A stretch of 64,000 bases of DNA from contig OZ241334.1 in assembly GCA_965200035.1 (NCBI GenBank), positions 3,162,001 to 3,226,000 of the forward strand, given 5' to 3'. Numbering within the stretch: the stretch's first letter is position 1; the number at the start of each line of letters is the position of its first letter. Origin of the DNA: UBA1952 sp965200035. Lineage in GTDB: Bacteria > Bacteroidota > Bacteroidia > Chitinophagales > Chitinophagaceae. Position numbers and translations under genes: made by a program. The notes under the pieces are model-generated. The model saw only the letters and a list, made by a program, of their open reading frames with translations, had not been told where the DNA came from and searched no databases. Positions 18,257 to 25,666 of this stretch are shown here, one piece after another.

Positions 18257-18943
18257 ATGCCCAAAGTAAAAATCAAAAGAGGCAGTACCAACATCGATAT
18301 GACTGCGATGTGCGACGTGGCCTTTCTGCTGCTTTCGTTCTTCATGCTTGCCACTAAGTTCAAGCCTGATGAGCCGGTGGTCGTTAGCACTCCATCGTCC
18401 ATCTCATCTACCATATTGCCGGATACTTCCATCATGATGATCACCATCGCGCCGAAAGATGCTACCCACAGCAACGATCGCGTGTTCTTTACCATCGACC
18501 GGAAGAATGTAGCTGCAACCGGTGGCAAAGATTCCCGCCTCGGTCTGATCAGCGATATGGATGAGTATAAAAAGCTTGGCCTGTCTGATGAGGAAAAGCT
18601 GAAGTTTGTAAAGGGTGCATCAGTTGGTGTACCATTGAACACGCTGAAGTCTTATCTTGATCTGGATGGCTTACAGCAAAAGGAATACGACCGGAAAACA
18701 ACCGGCGTTCCGGTAGATAGCGCTAACAACGAGCTGACAGACTGGATTACCGTAGCCCGTAACAACAACCCGTTTCTGCGGATCGTCATCAAGGCGGATG
18801 GCGGTACTTCCTATCCGGGCTATCAGAAAGTAATCAAGACTCTGGCCGCCATGAAGATATTCAGCTTCAATCTGGTTACCAATCTTGAGTCTGTACCCGT
18901 AGGAACAGCCGCTTATCAGTCCGCACAGCAGACTGCCAAGTAA
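18257..18943 (+). CDS. exbD: ExbD/TolR-family biopolymer transport protein (first copy)
   Basis: 228 residues from the ATG at 18257. The 18 upstream in-frame codons do not look like coding sequence and run through the hairpin region. The N-terminus is MPKVKIKRGSTNIDMTAMCDVAFLLLSFFM. This is the single ExbD helix, and the Asp in MCDVAFLL is the proton-relaying residue. The rest is a periplasmic domain, longer than in E. coli ExbD (141 aa), with an extra insert at about 95-150. It works with ExbB and TonB. It lies 46 bp before a second exbD. Confidence 0.88.
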   Translation: MPKVKIKRGSTNIDMTAMCDVAFLLLSFFMLATKFKPDEPVVVSTPSSISSTILPDTSIMMITIAPKDATHSNDRVFFTIDRKNVAATGGKDSRLGLISDMDEYKKLGLSDEEKLKFVKGASVGVPLNTLKSYLDLDGLQQKEYDRKTTGVPVDSANNELTDWITVARNNNPFLRIVIKADGGTSYPGYQKVIKTLAAMKIFSFNLVTNLESVPVGTAAYQSAQQTAK

Positions 18944-18989
18944 TTTAGTACAAGACAAATATTTTTCTAACAGCTAAAATTTTTGAACA

Positions 18990-19583
18990 ATGGCTGAAAT
19001 GGATACCTCGAGTAGCGGGGGGCATAAAAAGGGCCCCGGCGTCAAAAAAGGGAAAAAACTCTCTACTCGGATTGATCTTACCCCCATGGTGGACCTTGGG
19101 TTCCTGCTGATTACGTTCTTCCTCTTTACCACTACACTGGCCAAGCCGAAGACGATGCAGATTACCATGCCATACGATGATAAAGACATGCAGCCAAAGG
19201 ACCTGACACCGGTGAAAGCCGATGCTGCCATGACCATCCTGCTCAGTAAAGATCATCGCATCTATTACTACGATGGCATCGGTGATAAGCCGGATGCCCC
19301 GCCAAATGTAAAAGTGACCTATTTCCAGCCTAAAGGCGGTATCCGCGATGTAATCATTGATAAGATGAAGCGCGTGGAAGGACTGAAGGCTAATGGCACA
19401 CTTACAGGTAAGGATGAAGCCGTATTTCTGATCAAGCCGGATAGCAACAGCACTTACGATGACTTTGTAAACATCATGGATGAGATGAACATCAATGAAG
19501 CGAAAGTGAAAGCGGTAGTTGATATCTCACCGGTAGATCAGGAGTTCATTCATGCTACTGAAGCTGCAAACGGAGGAAAATAA
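18990..19583 (+). CDS. exbD: ExbD/TolR-family biopolymer transport protein (second copy)
   Basis: 197 residues. After a basic Gly/Lys/Ser N-terminal tail comes LSTRIDLTPMVDLGFLLITFFLF, the ExbD membrane helix with its essential Asp (PMVDLGFLL). This copy keeps the usual DLTPMVD motif, whereas the first has DMTAMCD. The periplasmic part ends in IDPVDQE-like sequence. The paired, unequal ExbDs are common in Bacteroidota and probably form a heteromeric stator with ExbB. Confidence 0.9.
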   Translation: MAEMDTSSSGGHKKGPGVKKGKKLSTRIDLTPMVDLGFLLITFFLFTTTLAKPKTMQITMPYDDKDMQPKDLTPVKADAAMTILLSKDHRIYYYDGIGDKPDAPPNVKVTYFQPKGGIRDVIIDKMKRVEGLKANGTLTGKDEAVFLIKPDSNSTYDDFVNIMDEMNINEAKVKAVVDISPVDQEFIHATEAANGGK

Positions 19584-19644
19584 GAGCGGATTTGTGAAAT
19601 CAGCGCATGGTGCGCCTTAGTTAACACCCTTAGATCAAGTACAC

Positions 19645-20454
19645 ATGGATATCAGTAAAATTCTTAAAAGCGATTACCTCGACATTTTGTTTGAGGGGCG
19701 CAATAAAACATACGGAGGTTACGAGCTGCGCCAGAAGTATCCGACGCGTGCCCGCAATGCAACCATCATTACGATTGCCATAGCAGGCCTGATTGCTGCC
19801 GGTCCGGTGATTGCAGGTATTCTTGAGAAAAAGGAAGACAAGAAACCAGTGGTGGTCATGTCGAAAGTAACCCTGGCCGAACCACCGCCTATTGAGCCGG
19901 ATAAGCCAAAGCCACCACCGCCGCCGCCAGCGCCGCCGCCACCTGCAAGACCAACGGTGAAGTTTACACCTCCGGTCATCAAGCCGAATGAAGAAGTAAA
20001 AGAAGAAGTAAAGCCACCGGACGAGAAGAAAGGGGAAGTAGCCGGCCCGGTTACCGTAGCAGGCGATGCCAATGCTTCCGATCTGGCCCCGCCAACAGAA
20101 GGTCCGACTGGTAATGGTCCTGTGGAAGCCGCACCAGCCGCTCCTCAGATTCTTCGTCAGGTATCTCAGATGCCTCAGTTCAATGGTGATGTGGCCAGCT
20201 GGCTCAACAGCCACCTCCGTTACCCTGACGCTGCCCGCGAAGCGGGTACAGAAGGCCGCGTAGTAGTTGAGTTTGTAGTAAATGAAGATGGCTCCATCTC
20301 TCAGCCCAAGGCAGTTAGAAGCTCCGGCAGTGCAGCATTGGATAATGAAGCACTTCGTGTAGTAAAAAGCATGCCAAATTGGACTCCCGGCAAGCAACAA
20401 GGTACTCCGGTAAAGGTGTACTTTAACCTGCCGATCACGTTCAAGCTCGAGTAA
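19645..20454 (+). CDS. tonB: Energy transducer TonB
   Basis: 269 residues. A short cytoplasmic lead of Bacteroidota type (DILFEGRNKTYGGYELRQKY) is followed by one membrane helix (NATIITIAIAGLIAAGPVIAG, about 37-57). A periplasm-spanning Pro-rich stretch comes next (PPPPPPAPPPPARP, about 90-107), then a Lys/Glu/Pro segment. The C-terminal TonB domain begins near 175 (LNSHLRYPDAAREAGTEG) and ends WTPGKQQGTPVKVYFNLPIT. It carries proton-motive energy from ExbB/ExbD to outer-membrane receptors. Last gene of the operon; a strong terminator follows. Confidence 0.94.
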   Translation: MDISKILKSDYLDILFEGRNKTYGGYELRQKYPTRARNATIITIAIAGLIAAGPVIAGILEKKEDKKPVVVMSKVTLAEPPPIEPDKPKPPPPPPAPPPPARPTVKFTPPVIKPNEEVKEEVKPPDEKKGEVAGPVTVAGDANASDLAPPTEGPTGNGPVEAAPAAPQILRQVSQMPQFNGDVASWLNSHLRYPDAAREAGTEGRVVVEFVVNEDGSISQPKAVRSSGSAALDNEALRVVKSMPNWTPGKQQGTPVKVYFNLPITFKLE

Positions 20455-20475
20455 TCTTAAATTAAAAATAGTTAG

Positions 20476-20509
20476 AAAGGCCACCGTAAAATCCGGTGGC
20501 CTTTTTTTA
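20476..20509 (+). terminator. Terminator of the tonB operon
   Basis: AAAGGCCACCG and CGGTGGCCTTT pair around a short A-rich loop, followed by a T-run. Confidence 0.85.
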
Positions 20510-20647
20510 TTATCTGTATTTTAATAAAAAGATAGTGTGCTAAATTTTTTAAGTGAGCCAACATTTCTTACTTCTGTATTGTCTTTACCTATGAACACCT
20601 GTCTGCAAACATTCCTTTAAATCACTATTAACGAATTACCTGTCGCC

Positions 20648-23020
20648 ATGATAAAACGAATTTTACTTTCGCTGTTGACGCTGACCAGCTTTAATGCCGC
20701 TGTCAGTGCGCAATCTTTGCCACCCGGCCAGCCAGAGCAGGATGCCTGCAACGCGCTTGCCTTGTGCGGCGGCAGCTTTACCACTCCTTATTCTTACAAT
20801 GGCTTTGGTACCATAAAAGAGCAAAGTCAGCCAACTGCCTGCTTCGATGAATCCAACTCCGTATGGCTGAAAGTAGTAGTGGCTACTCCCGGCGAAATCC
20901 GGTTCATCATTACTCCCGCTGACCCTACTAACGATTATGACTTCGCCGTGTACAATATTACCGGCAAGACCTGCGATAGCGTCAGCGACCGTACCCGCGT
21001 GCGCTGCGATGGTGTGGATATCGCCTCCAGCCCCGGCGGACAAACGGGTTTGCTTCCCTTTGGTACCGGCACGGTGTCGGGTCCGGGCGTGGGCATTCCC
21101 TTCATCAGTCCGATTGTTGCGGCCGCGGGCGAGACTTACCTGATTATGATCGATAACTTTTATCAGGGACCGCAATCCGGCTTCAATATCGATTTTACCC
21201 AATCTACCGCAACGTTTGTGACCAATCCGGCGCCACGGTTCAGCTCCATCACACAGAACTGTAATTATGCCGACAGCATTCAGGTACACCTGACGCGCCA
21301 GGTACGCTGCGCTTCACTGCAGGGCAATGGCTCCGACTATCATCTTTCGCCGTCCGGCACTATCGGCTCTGTAACCAATACTTCCTGCCTCAGCGCCAAC
21401 GGCTATACGCAGGATTTCACCATCCATTTCAGCACCCCACTAGCGCCGGGAACTTATACCCTCAGGCCGCAGAATGGCTCAGATGGCAATACCGTTCTTG
21501 ACATCTGCAACATACCGCAATCGCTGACCGACAGCATTGTATTCACAGTAGCGGCGCCGCTGACCGTGAATGCCGGCACCGACAGAACGACCTGCATCAA
21601 CGACAGCATCCAGCTTAATGCGGCAGTCGGCGGCGGTCCGTGGGCCTCGCTCACTTATCAGTGGTCGCCCGCTACTTACCTGAGCAATGCGACCATCCAA
21701 AATCCCGTGGCGAAACCAACGGCAGACATCTCCTACATCGTAACGGTAACGCCTAACGGCCAGACGGCCTGCGCTAAAAGCGATACGATCAATGTAAGCG
21801 TACTGCAGGGCTTTACGCTCACCAACCGCGATACCACCATATGCCTCGGCAGCTTTGTACAGCTCAACGCAACCGGCGATAACAGATACACTTATACGTG
21901 GACACCGGGCACTGCATTGACCGACCCGCATCTTCCTAACCCGATAGCTACGCCGTCACAGACTACCACATACACCATCACCGCAAGCTATCCCGGTTGC
22001 CGCGACTCATCCAATAAGTTGAATATAGCGGTACAGCCGGTGCCGAGCGTTTACATTGGTCCGGACCGGGTACTGTGCTACGGCGATACGATCCATTTTG
22101 ATGCCATTGTGCAGCCGGATACCTTTACCGCTTACACGTATCAATGGACGCCGGCCGGTGTATTCAGCGCTGCCAACATCCGCAAGCCCTTATTTTTAGG
22201 TACCGATACTACCACTGTTGTAGTGAAAGTAAACACCTCTGCCGGCTGCTTCGGTACGGATACCGCTGTGATTAATGTAGTGCCGAGCAGATTTGCCACC
22301 ATTTCTGCAGATACTGCCGTTTGCCCGCACGATAGCGCGCACCTGCAGGCCAGCGGGGCGGTGACTTATGAATGGTCGCCCGCTTATACGCTGAGCATAG
22401 ATACCGGCGTGTCCGTTTATGCAAGCCCGCTTACCACTACTACCTATACGCTGTATGCCACCAATGCACTGGGCTGCCGCGATACAGAAACCGTGATGGT
22501 TACCGTGCGCCCTGCGGCATTAATTTCGATGCCGGATACGGTAACGATCTATCCCGGTGAAAGCTATGCGATTGACCCGCAGGGGAATGGCCTGTACTTT
22601 ACCTGGTTCCCGCAGGGCGGATTGAGCAATCCGAACATTGCCAATCCGGTAGCCACGCCATCTACCAACACCCGCTATTTTGTAACCGCCACCACAGAAG
22701 CAGGCTGTACCAGCAGCGATTCTATTGACGTCAATGTATCGCTGGAATCGCTGATCGATATGCCGAATGCTTTTACGCCCGGCTCTGGAGTAAACGCGAT
22801 TTTCAAGCCGGCGCACCGTGGCCTGGTAACGCTCAGATATATGCGCATCTACAACCGCTGGGGCGAAAAGGTTTTTGAAACCAGCGATGTGGACAATGGA
22901 TGGGATGGTACGATTAACGGCAAGCCGCAGCCGATGGGTGTGTACGTGTATATGGTAGAAGCCAGTCAGCCCAACGGACGCATCTTCAAAAAGCAGGGTA
23001 ATGTCACATTGCTCCGGTAA
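20648..23020 (+). CDS. Secreted multidomain protein with gliding-motility (CHU_C, T9SS type B) C-terminal domain
   Basis: 790 residues with a Sec signal peptide (MIKRILLSLLTLTSFNAAVSAQ). The N-terminal part (about 25-180) resembles a lectin-like or DUF-type beta domain with several Cys. From about 300 to 690 there are four or five Ig/PKD-like repeats with a recurring pattern: Ctd...DSIQLNA, YQWSPATYLSN, NPVAKPT, YxVTVT. The C-terminal about 90 residues (MPNAFTPGSGVN ... IYNRWGEKVFET ... GWDGTINGKPQPMGVYVYMVEA) are a CHU_C domain, the type B sorting signal. It should be exported by the type IX system and act as a surface adhesin or structural protein. Single gene. Confidence 0.9.
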   Translation: MIKRILLSLLTLTSFNAAVSAQSLPPGQPEQDACNALALCGGSFTTPYSYNGFGTIKEQSQPTACFDESNSVWLKVVVATPGEIRFIITPADPTNDYDFAVYNITGKTCDSVSDRTRVRCDGVDIASSPGGQTGLLPFGTGTVSGPGVGIPFISPIVAAAGETYLIMIDNFYQGPQSGFNIDFTQSTATFVTNPAPRFSSITQNCNYADSIQVHLTRQVRCASLQGNGSDYHLSPSGTIGSVTNTSCLSANGYTQDFTIHFSTPLAPGTYTLRPQNGSDGNTVLDICNIPQSLTDSIVFTVAAPLTVNAGTDRTTCINDSIQLNAAVGGGPWASLTYQWSPATYLSNATIQNPVAKPTADISYIVTVTPNGQTACAKSDTINVSVLQGFTLTNRDTTICLGSFVQLNATGDNRYTYTWTPGTALTDPHLPNPIATPSQTTTYTITASYPGCRDSSNKLNIAVQPVPSVYIGPDRVLCYGDTIHFDAIVQPDTFTAYTYQWTPAGVFSAANIRKPLFLGTDTTTVVVKVNTSAGCFGTDTAVINVVPSRFATISADTAVCPHDSAHLQASGAVTYEWSPAYTLSIDTGVSVYASPLTTTTYTLYATNALGCRDTETVMVTVRPAALISMPDTVTIYPGESYAIDPQGNGLYFTWFPQGGLSNPNIANPVATPSTNTRYFVTATTEAGCTSSDSIDVNVSLESLIDMPNAFTPGSGVNAIFKPAHRGLVTLRYMRIYNRWGEKVFETSDVDNGWDGTINGKPQPMGVYVYMVEASQPNGRIFKKQGNVTLLR

Positions 23021-23070
23021 ATCATAAGTTTTGTTGTAATCAGGGCTTTGCTACATTACTGTTGGTCGCT

Positions 23071-23152
23071 GTGGGATGCTCTTTGCGTCAGCATGACTAG
23101 CGTATGAGCCTATTTATTCAGCGGGGTCATCCTGAGGCACGAAGGATCCCAC
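23071..23152 (+). repeat. Dispersed hairpin repeat (GTGGGAT...ATCCCAC), copy 1
   Basis: Ends are imperfect inverted repeats: GTGGGATGCTCTTTGCGTCA at the left and TCATCCTGAGGCACGAAGGA followed by TCCCAC at the right. Related copies are at 38652-38749 (opposite orientation) and 39669-39754. Confidence 0.65.
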
Positions 23153-23184
23153 AGCAAGCAGGAGTCCTAAGCTGAAATACTATT

Positions 23185-23222
23185 GAACAGCGCGCAGATG
23201 ATTTCATCTGCGCGCTGTTCGT
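23185..23222 (+). terminator. Perfect-stem terminator downstream of the CHU_C gene
   Basis: A 17-bp perfect stem starting GAACAGCGCGCAGATGA with a 2-nt loop, followed by GTTTTG. It is about 165 bp from the stop, beyond the dispersed repeat. Confidence 0.6.
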
Positions 23223-23280
23223 TTTGATGAATGAAGCAGGCGAAATATACATGCACCTTTACACAATTAAAGTGCGATGC

Positions 23281-23490
23281 CTGCAAATTCAATTAGCAGC
23301 TGATACAATGGCGTTGTCACGCATGACAACATACTTAGCAGGCATGCAAACTCAATTGTCAGGCCTGCTAACTCAATTAGCAAGTGACACAACGCCATTG
23401 TCAGGCGTGCAAACATGATTGTTGTGCGTGCAAACTTAATTGTCACGCCTGACAATTAAGTTGTTACGTGAGCCAACAACTTTACTCAGG
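23281..23490. repeat. Tandem array of about ten 21-bp units
   Basis: Successive 21-bp blocks starting at 23281 align to one consensus, roughly VTGCAAACTCAATTGTCAGG plus C. Examples are CTGCAAATTCAATTAGCAGC, ATGCAAACTCAATTGTCAGG and GTGCAAACTTAATTGTCACG. Units differ at several positions each, and a weaker unit may precede 23281. The period is exact, with no unique spacers, so it is a minisatellite and not a CRISPR. The first six units stay open as a 7-residue repeat (xTxLSGx); the frame closes in unit 7. Confidence 0.8.
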
Positions 23491-23495
23491 CAGCT

Positions 23496-24491
23496 TCAGG
23501 CTTTCCCAAGCCATTGCATCGCATTGTTCCAGAGCAGCGCCTCTTTTAATTCAGATGAGTAAGGCATGCTTTCAATCAGCTTGCCCGGCACATGCTCACC
23601 CAGCGGGAACGGATAATCGCTGCCCATGCACACCTTTTCATTGCCCATCACCTCAACTACATACTCCAGCGCTTTGGGGTCATGTACCAGCGCATCGATC
23701 CAGAATTTGCCGAGGTAATTTCTTGGATTAGCATCGTTGTCGATTGCGCAAAGGTCCGGGCGCACATGGAAGCCATGCTCGATGCGGCCTATGGTAAACG
23801 GGAATGAGCCGCCGCCATGCGCAAAAGCCACTCTCAGGTTAGGATGTTTTGTAAACACGCCGCCGAAAATCATGGAAGCAATGGCACGGGCAGTTTCGGC
23901 CGGCATTCCTACCAGCCACGGCAGCCAGTATTTCGTCATGTCCGCCTCGCCCATCATCTCCCAGGGATGCACGAAAATGGCGCAGCCCAGTGCTTCCGCC
24001 GCTTCCCAGAAAGGGTGGAAATAAGGATCGCTCAGGTTTTTGCCGTTGATGTTGGAGCCGATCTCAAGACCGGGCATCTTCAGCTCCTTCACGCATCGCT
24101 CCATCTCCCGGATTGCCAGGTCTATATCCTGTAGCGGCACCGTGCCGATGGACATAAAGCGGTCTGGATGCAGATCCACGCAGCTGGCCATATGATCATT
24201 GAAGAAGCGGGCTGTTTCCAGTCCGTGCTCCGGCTTCGCCCAGTAGTTGAACAGTACGGGAATGGTAGACAGCACCTGCATCGTCACATCGGTTTCATTC
24301 ATCTCTTTCATCCGCACACCGGCATCCCAGCAGTTTTGCTCTACCTCGCGGAATACCTTATCGCCCTTGATCATTCTTGCGCAGCACGGCTTATGATGCT
24401 CCAGATGAATAAACTCGCCATACCCGAACTTCTGAAACCAGTTAGGGATTTTCTCGGGCATGATGTGGGTGTGGATGTCGATCTTCTTCAT
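23496..24491 (-). CDS. Amidohydrolase family protein, ACMSD-like decarboxylase
   Basis: 331 residues of the amidohydrolase-2 superfamily. The start MKKIDIHTHIMP contains the HxH metal site (DIHTHI). A second His lies in AIFVHPWEMMG, a third in LRVAFAHGGGSFPFTIGR, and a late Asp in VCMGSDYPFPLGEH. This order and the FAHGGG/GSDYPFPLG blocks match 2-amino-3-carboxymuconate-6-semialdehyde decarboxylase (kynurenine or 2-nitrobenzoate pathway). No other kynurenine-pathway gene is adjacent, so the substrate is inferred from family likeness only. The stop is at the edge of the 21-bp repeat array. Confidence 0.85.
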   Translation of the reverse strand: MKKIDIHTHIMPEKIPNWFQKFGYGEFIHLEHHKPCCARMIKGDKVFREVEQNCWDAGVRMKEMNETDVTMQVLSTIPVLFNYWAKPEHGLETARFFNDHMASCVDLHPDRFMSIGTVPLQDIDLAIREMERCVKELKMPGLEIGSNINGKNLSDPYFHPFWEAAEALGCAIFVHPWEMMGEADMTKYWLPWLVGMPAETARAIASMIFGGVFTKHPNLRVAFAHGGGSFPFTIGRIEHGFHVRPDLCAIDNDANPRNYLGKFWIDALVHDPKALEYVVEVMGNEKVCMGSDYPFPLGEHVPGKLIESMPYSSELKEALLWNNAMQWLGKA

Positions 24492-24575
24492 AAAAAATGC
24501 GAAAAATGGCTGGGCGCAATATTACTGCTTCGCAATGGTTTGCTACGGCATCATTTTTACACAGGATTCATTATT

Positions 24576-24809
24576 ATGAAAAGCAACATAGGCATGCCAT
24601 ATGGCAAAGAAGATGATGCTCAGTGGTTGAATGATGTGCAGCCAACCATTAATGCATTAGTGAATTATCTTACCCGCGAGAACAACGGAATCGGGGTGTA
24701 TGAGGTTGGCTCGTTTGTGCATCCGGTTTTGCAGAAAGAGATCCACAAGATGAGCAATCACCTCGACTATGTGGTGGATACCGACCTCTGCTGGGAAATA
24801 GTCTGGTAG
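24576..24809 (+). CDS. Small hypothetical protein (77 aa)
   Basis: The ATG at 24576 (MKSNIGMPYGKEDDAQWL) gives 77 residues. A longer frame reaching back to 24168 merely runs through the antisense of the amidohydrolase gene. The product is acidic and soluble, with LNDVQPTINALVNYL and MSNHLDYVVDTDLCWEIVW helices and no known motif. It diverges from the amidohydrolase gene (85 bp) and precedes the DUF3050 gene by 68 bp on the same strand. Confidence 0.5.
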   Translation: MKSNIGMPYGKEDDAQWLNDVQPTINALVNYLTRENNGIGVYEVGSFVHPVLQKEIHKMSNHLDYVVDTDLCWEIVW

Positions 24810-24877
24810 CTTTTGCAGCCAAATGCGGCCGGCACCTGCTACCTTGCACCCGTTTTTGGTAAGATTCCGTTTCATTA

Positions 24878-25651
24878 ATGGCTACGAATAAATACCTCAG
24901 CTCGCTGCAGGAGGAAATCGCCCCGCTGCGGCAGATACTGATCGGTCATCCGGTCTATCAATCCATCAGATCGCTTGATCATCTGCGCATCTTCATGCAG
25001 CACCACATTTTTGCTGTATGGGATTTTATGTCGCTGCTGAAAGCGCTGCAACGTGAGCTTACGTGCATCACCATTCCGTGGGTGCCGAAAGGCTCTGCTG
25101 AAACCCGCTACCTCATCAATGAAATTGTGATTGGCGAAGAGTCGGATGTAGATCAGCACGGCGCCAGAATGAGCCATTTCGAGCTGTACCTGCATGCGAT
25201 GAAAGAGGCAGGCGCAGCTACCACCGCTATCGATCAGCTGATCGGCCGGCTAAAGGAAAATCCTGATTATCACCAGGCATTCCAGGAGTCAGCTGTGCCC
25301 GAAGCGGCACAGGCGTTTCTGAACAATACTTTTGAAACGGTAGAGAGCGGCAGGCCGCACATACAGGCCGCTGTCTTTACATTTGGCAGGGAAGATCTGA
25401 TTCCCGGCATGTTCATCACCTTCGTAGCAGCCTTGCAGGCGCAGGAGCCGGGCAGGGTAGATACCTTCCGCTATTATCTGGAGCGGCATATAGAAGTAGA
25501 TGGCGACCATCATTCGCATCTTGCCTACCAAATGACTGAGGAGCTTTGCGGCAATGATCCGCAAAAATGGAACGAGGCGACTGTGGCCGTGAAGAGCGCG
25601 CTACAGGCACGCATCCGGCTCTGGGATGCCATTGTAGCTGCGCTGAACTAA
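24878..25651 (+). CDS. DUF3050 domain-containing protein
   Basis: 257 residues, all helical in appearance. FMQHHIFAVWDFMSLLKALQ, YLINEIVIGEESD and VDGDHHSHLAYQM are conserved blocks of DUF3050. The fold resembles heme-oxygenase-like or TenA-like helical bundles, with His-rich positions (QHH at about 48; DGDHH at about 208) that could bind a metal. This fold assignment is my inference. The function of the family is not established. It converges with the TonB receptor gene at 25667, 15 bp from its stop. Confidence 0.85.
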   Translation: MATNKYLSSLQEEIAPLRQILIGHPVYQSIRSLDHLRIFMQHHIFAVWDFMSLLKALQRELTCITIPWVPKGSAETRYLINEIVIGEESDVDQHGARMSHFELYLHAMKEAGAATTAIDQLIGRLKENPDYHQAFQESAVPEAAQAFLNNTFETVESGRPHIQAAVFTFGREDLIPGMFITFVAALQAQEPGRVDTFRYYLERHIEVDGDHHSHLAYQMTEELCGNDPQKWNEATVAVKSALQARIRLWDAIVAALN

Positions 25652-25666
25652 ATACTTTTCTATTGG

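Larger units (their letters stand above)
23021..23495. other. Gene-free stretch holding a hairpin repeat, a terminator and a 21-bp repeat array
   Basis: Between the CHU_C protein gene and the convergent amidohydrolase gene. It contains, in order, a dispersed hairpin element (23071-23152), a perfect terminator stem (23185-23220) and an array of 21-bp units running almost to the amidohydrolase stop. Short open frames through the array are listed as rejected. Confidence 0.8.

Noticed and set aside
19630..20484. 284-codon open frame on the minus strand
   Set aside because: Shadow of tonB; composition (Arg/Trp/Phe runs) is not protein-like.
23224..23455. Short open frames on both strands through the 21-bp array
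   Set aside because: They exist because the period is a multiple of three and the units lack stops; no start region or conserved motif supports translation, and stops occur from the seventh unit on.
23281..23490. CRISPR array
   Set aside because: Repeats are contiguous with no spacers and diverge from each other; no cas genes are present.
24168..24575. N-terminal extension of the small gene at 24576
   Set aside because: This part is antisense to the amidohydrolase coding sequence; the last 77 codons alone lie outside it.
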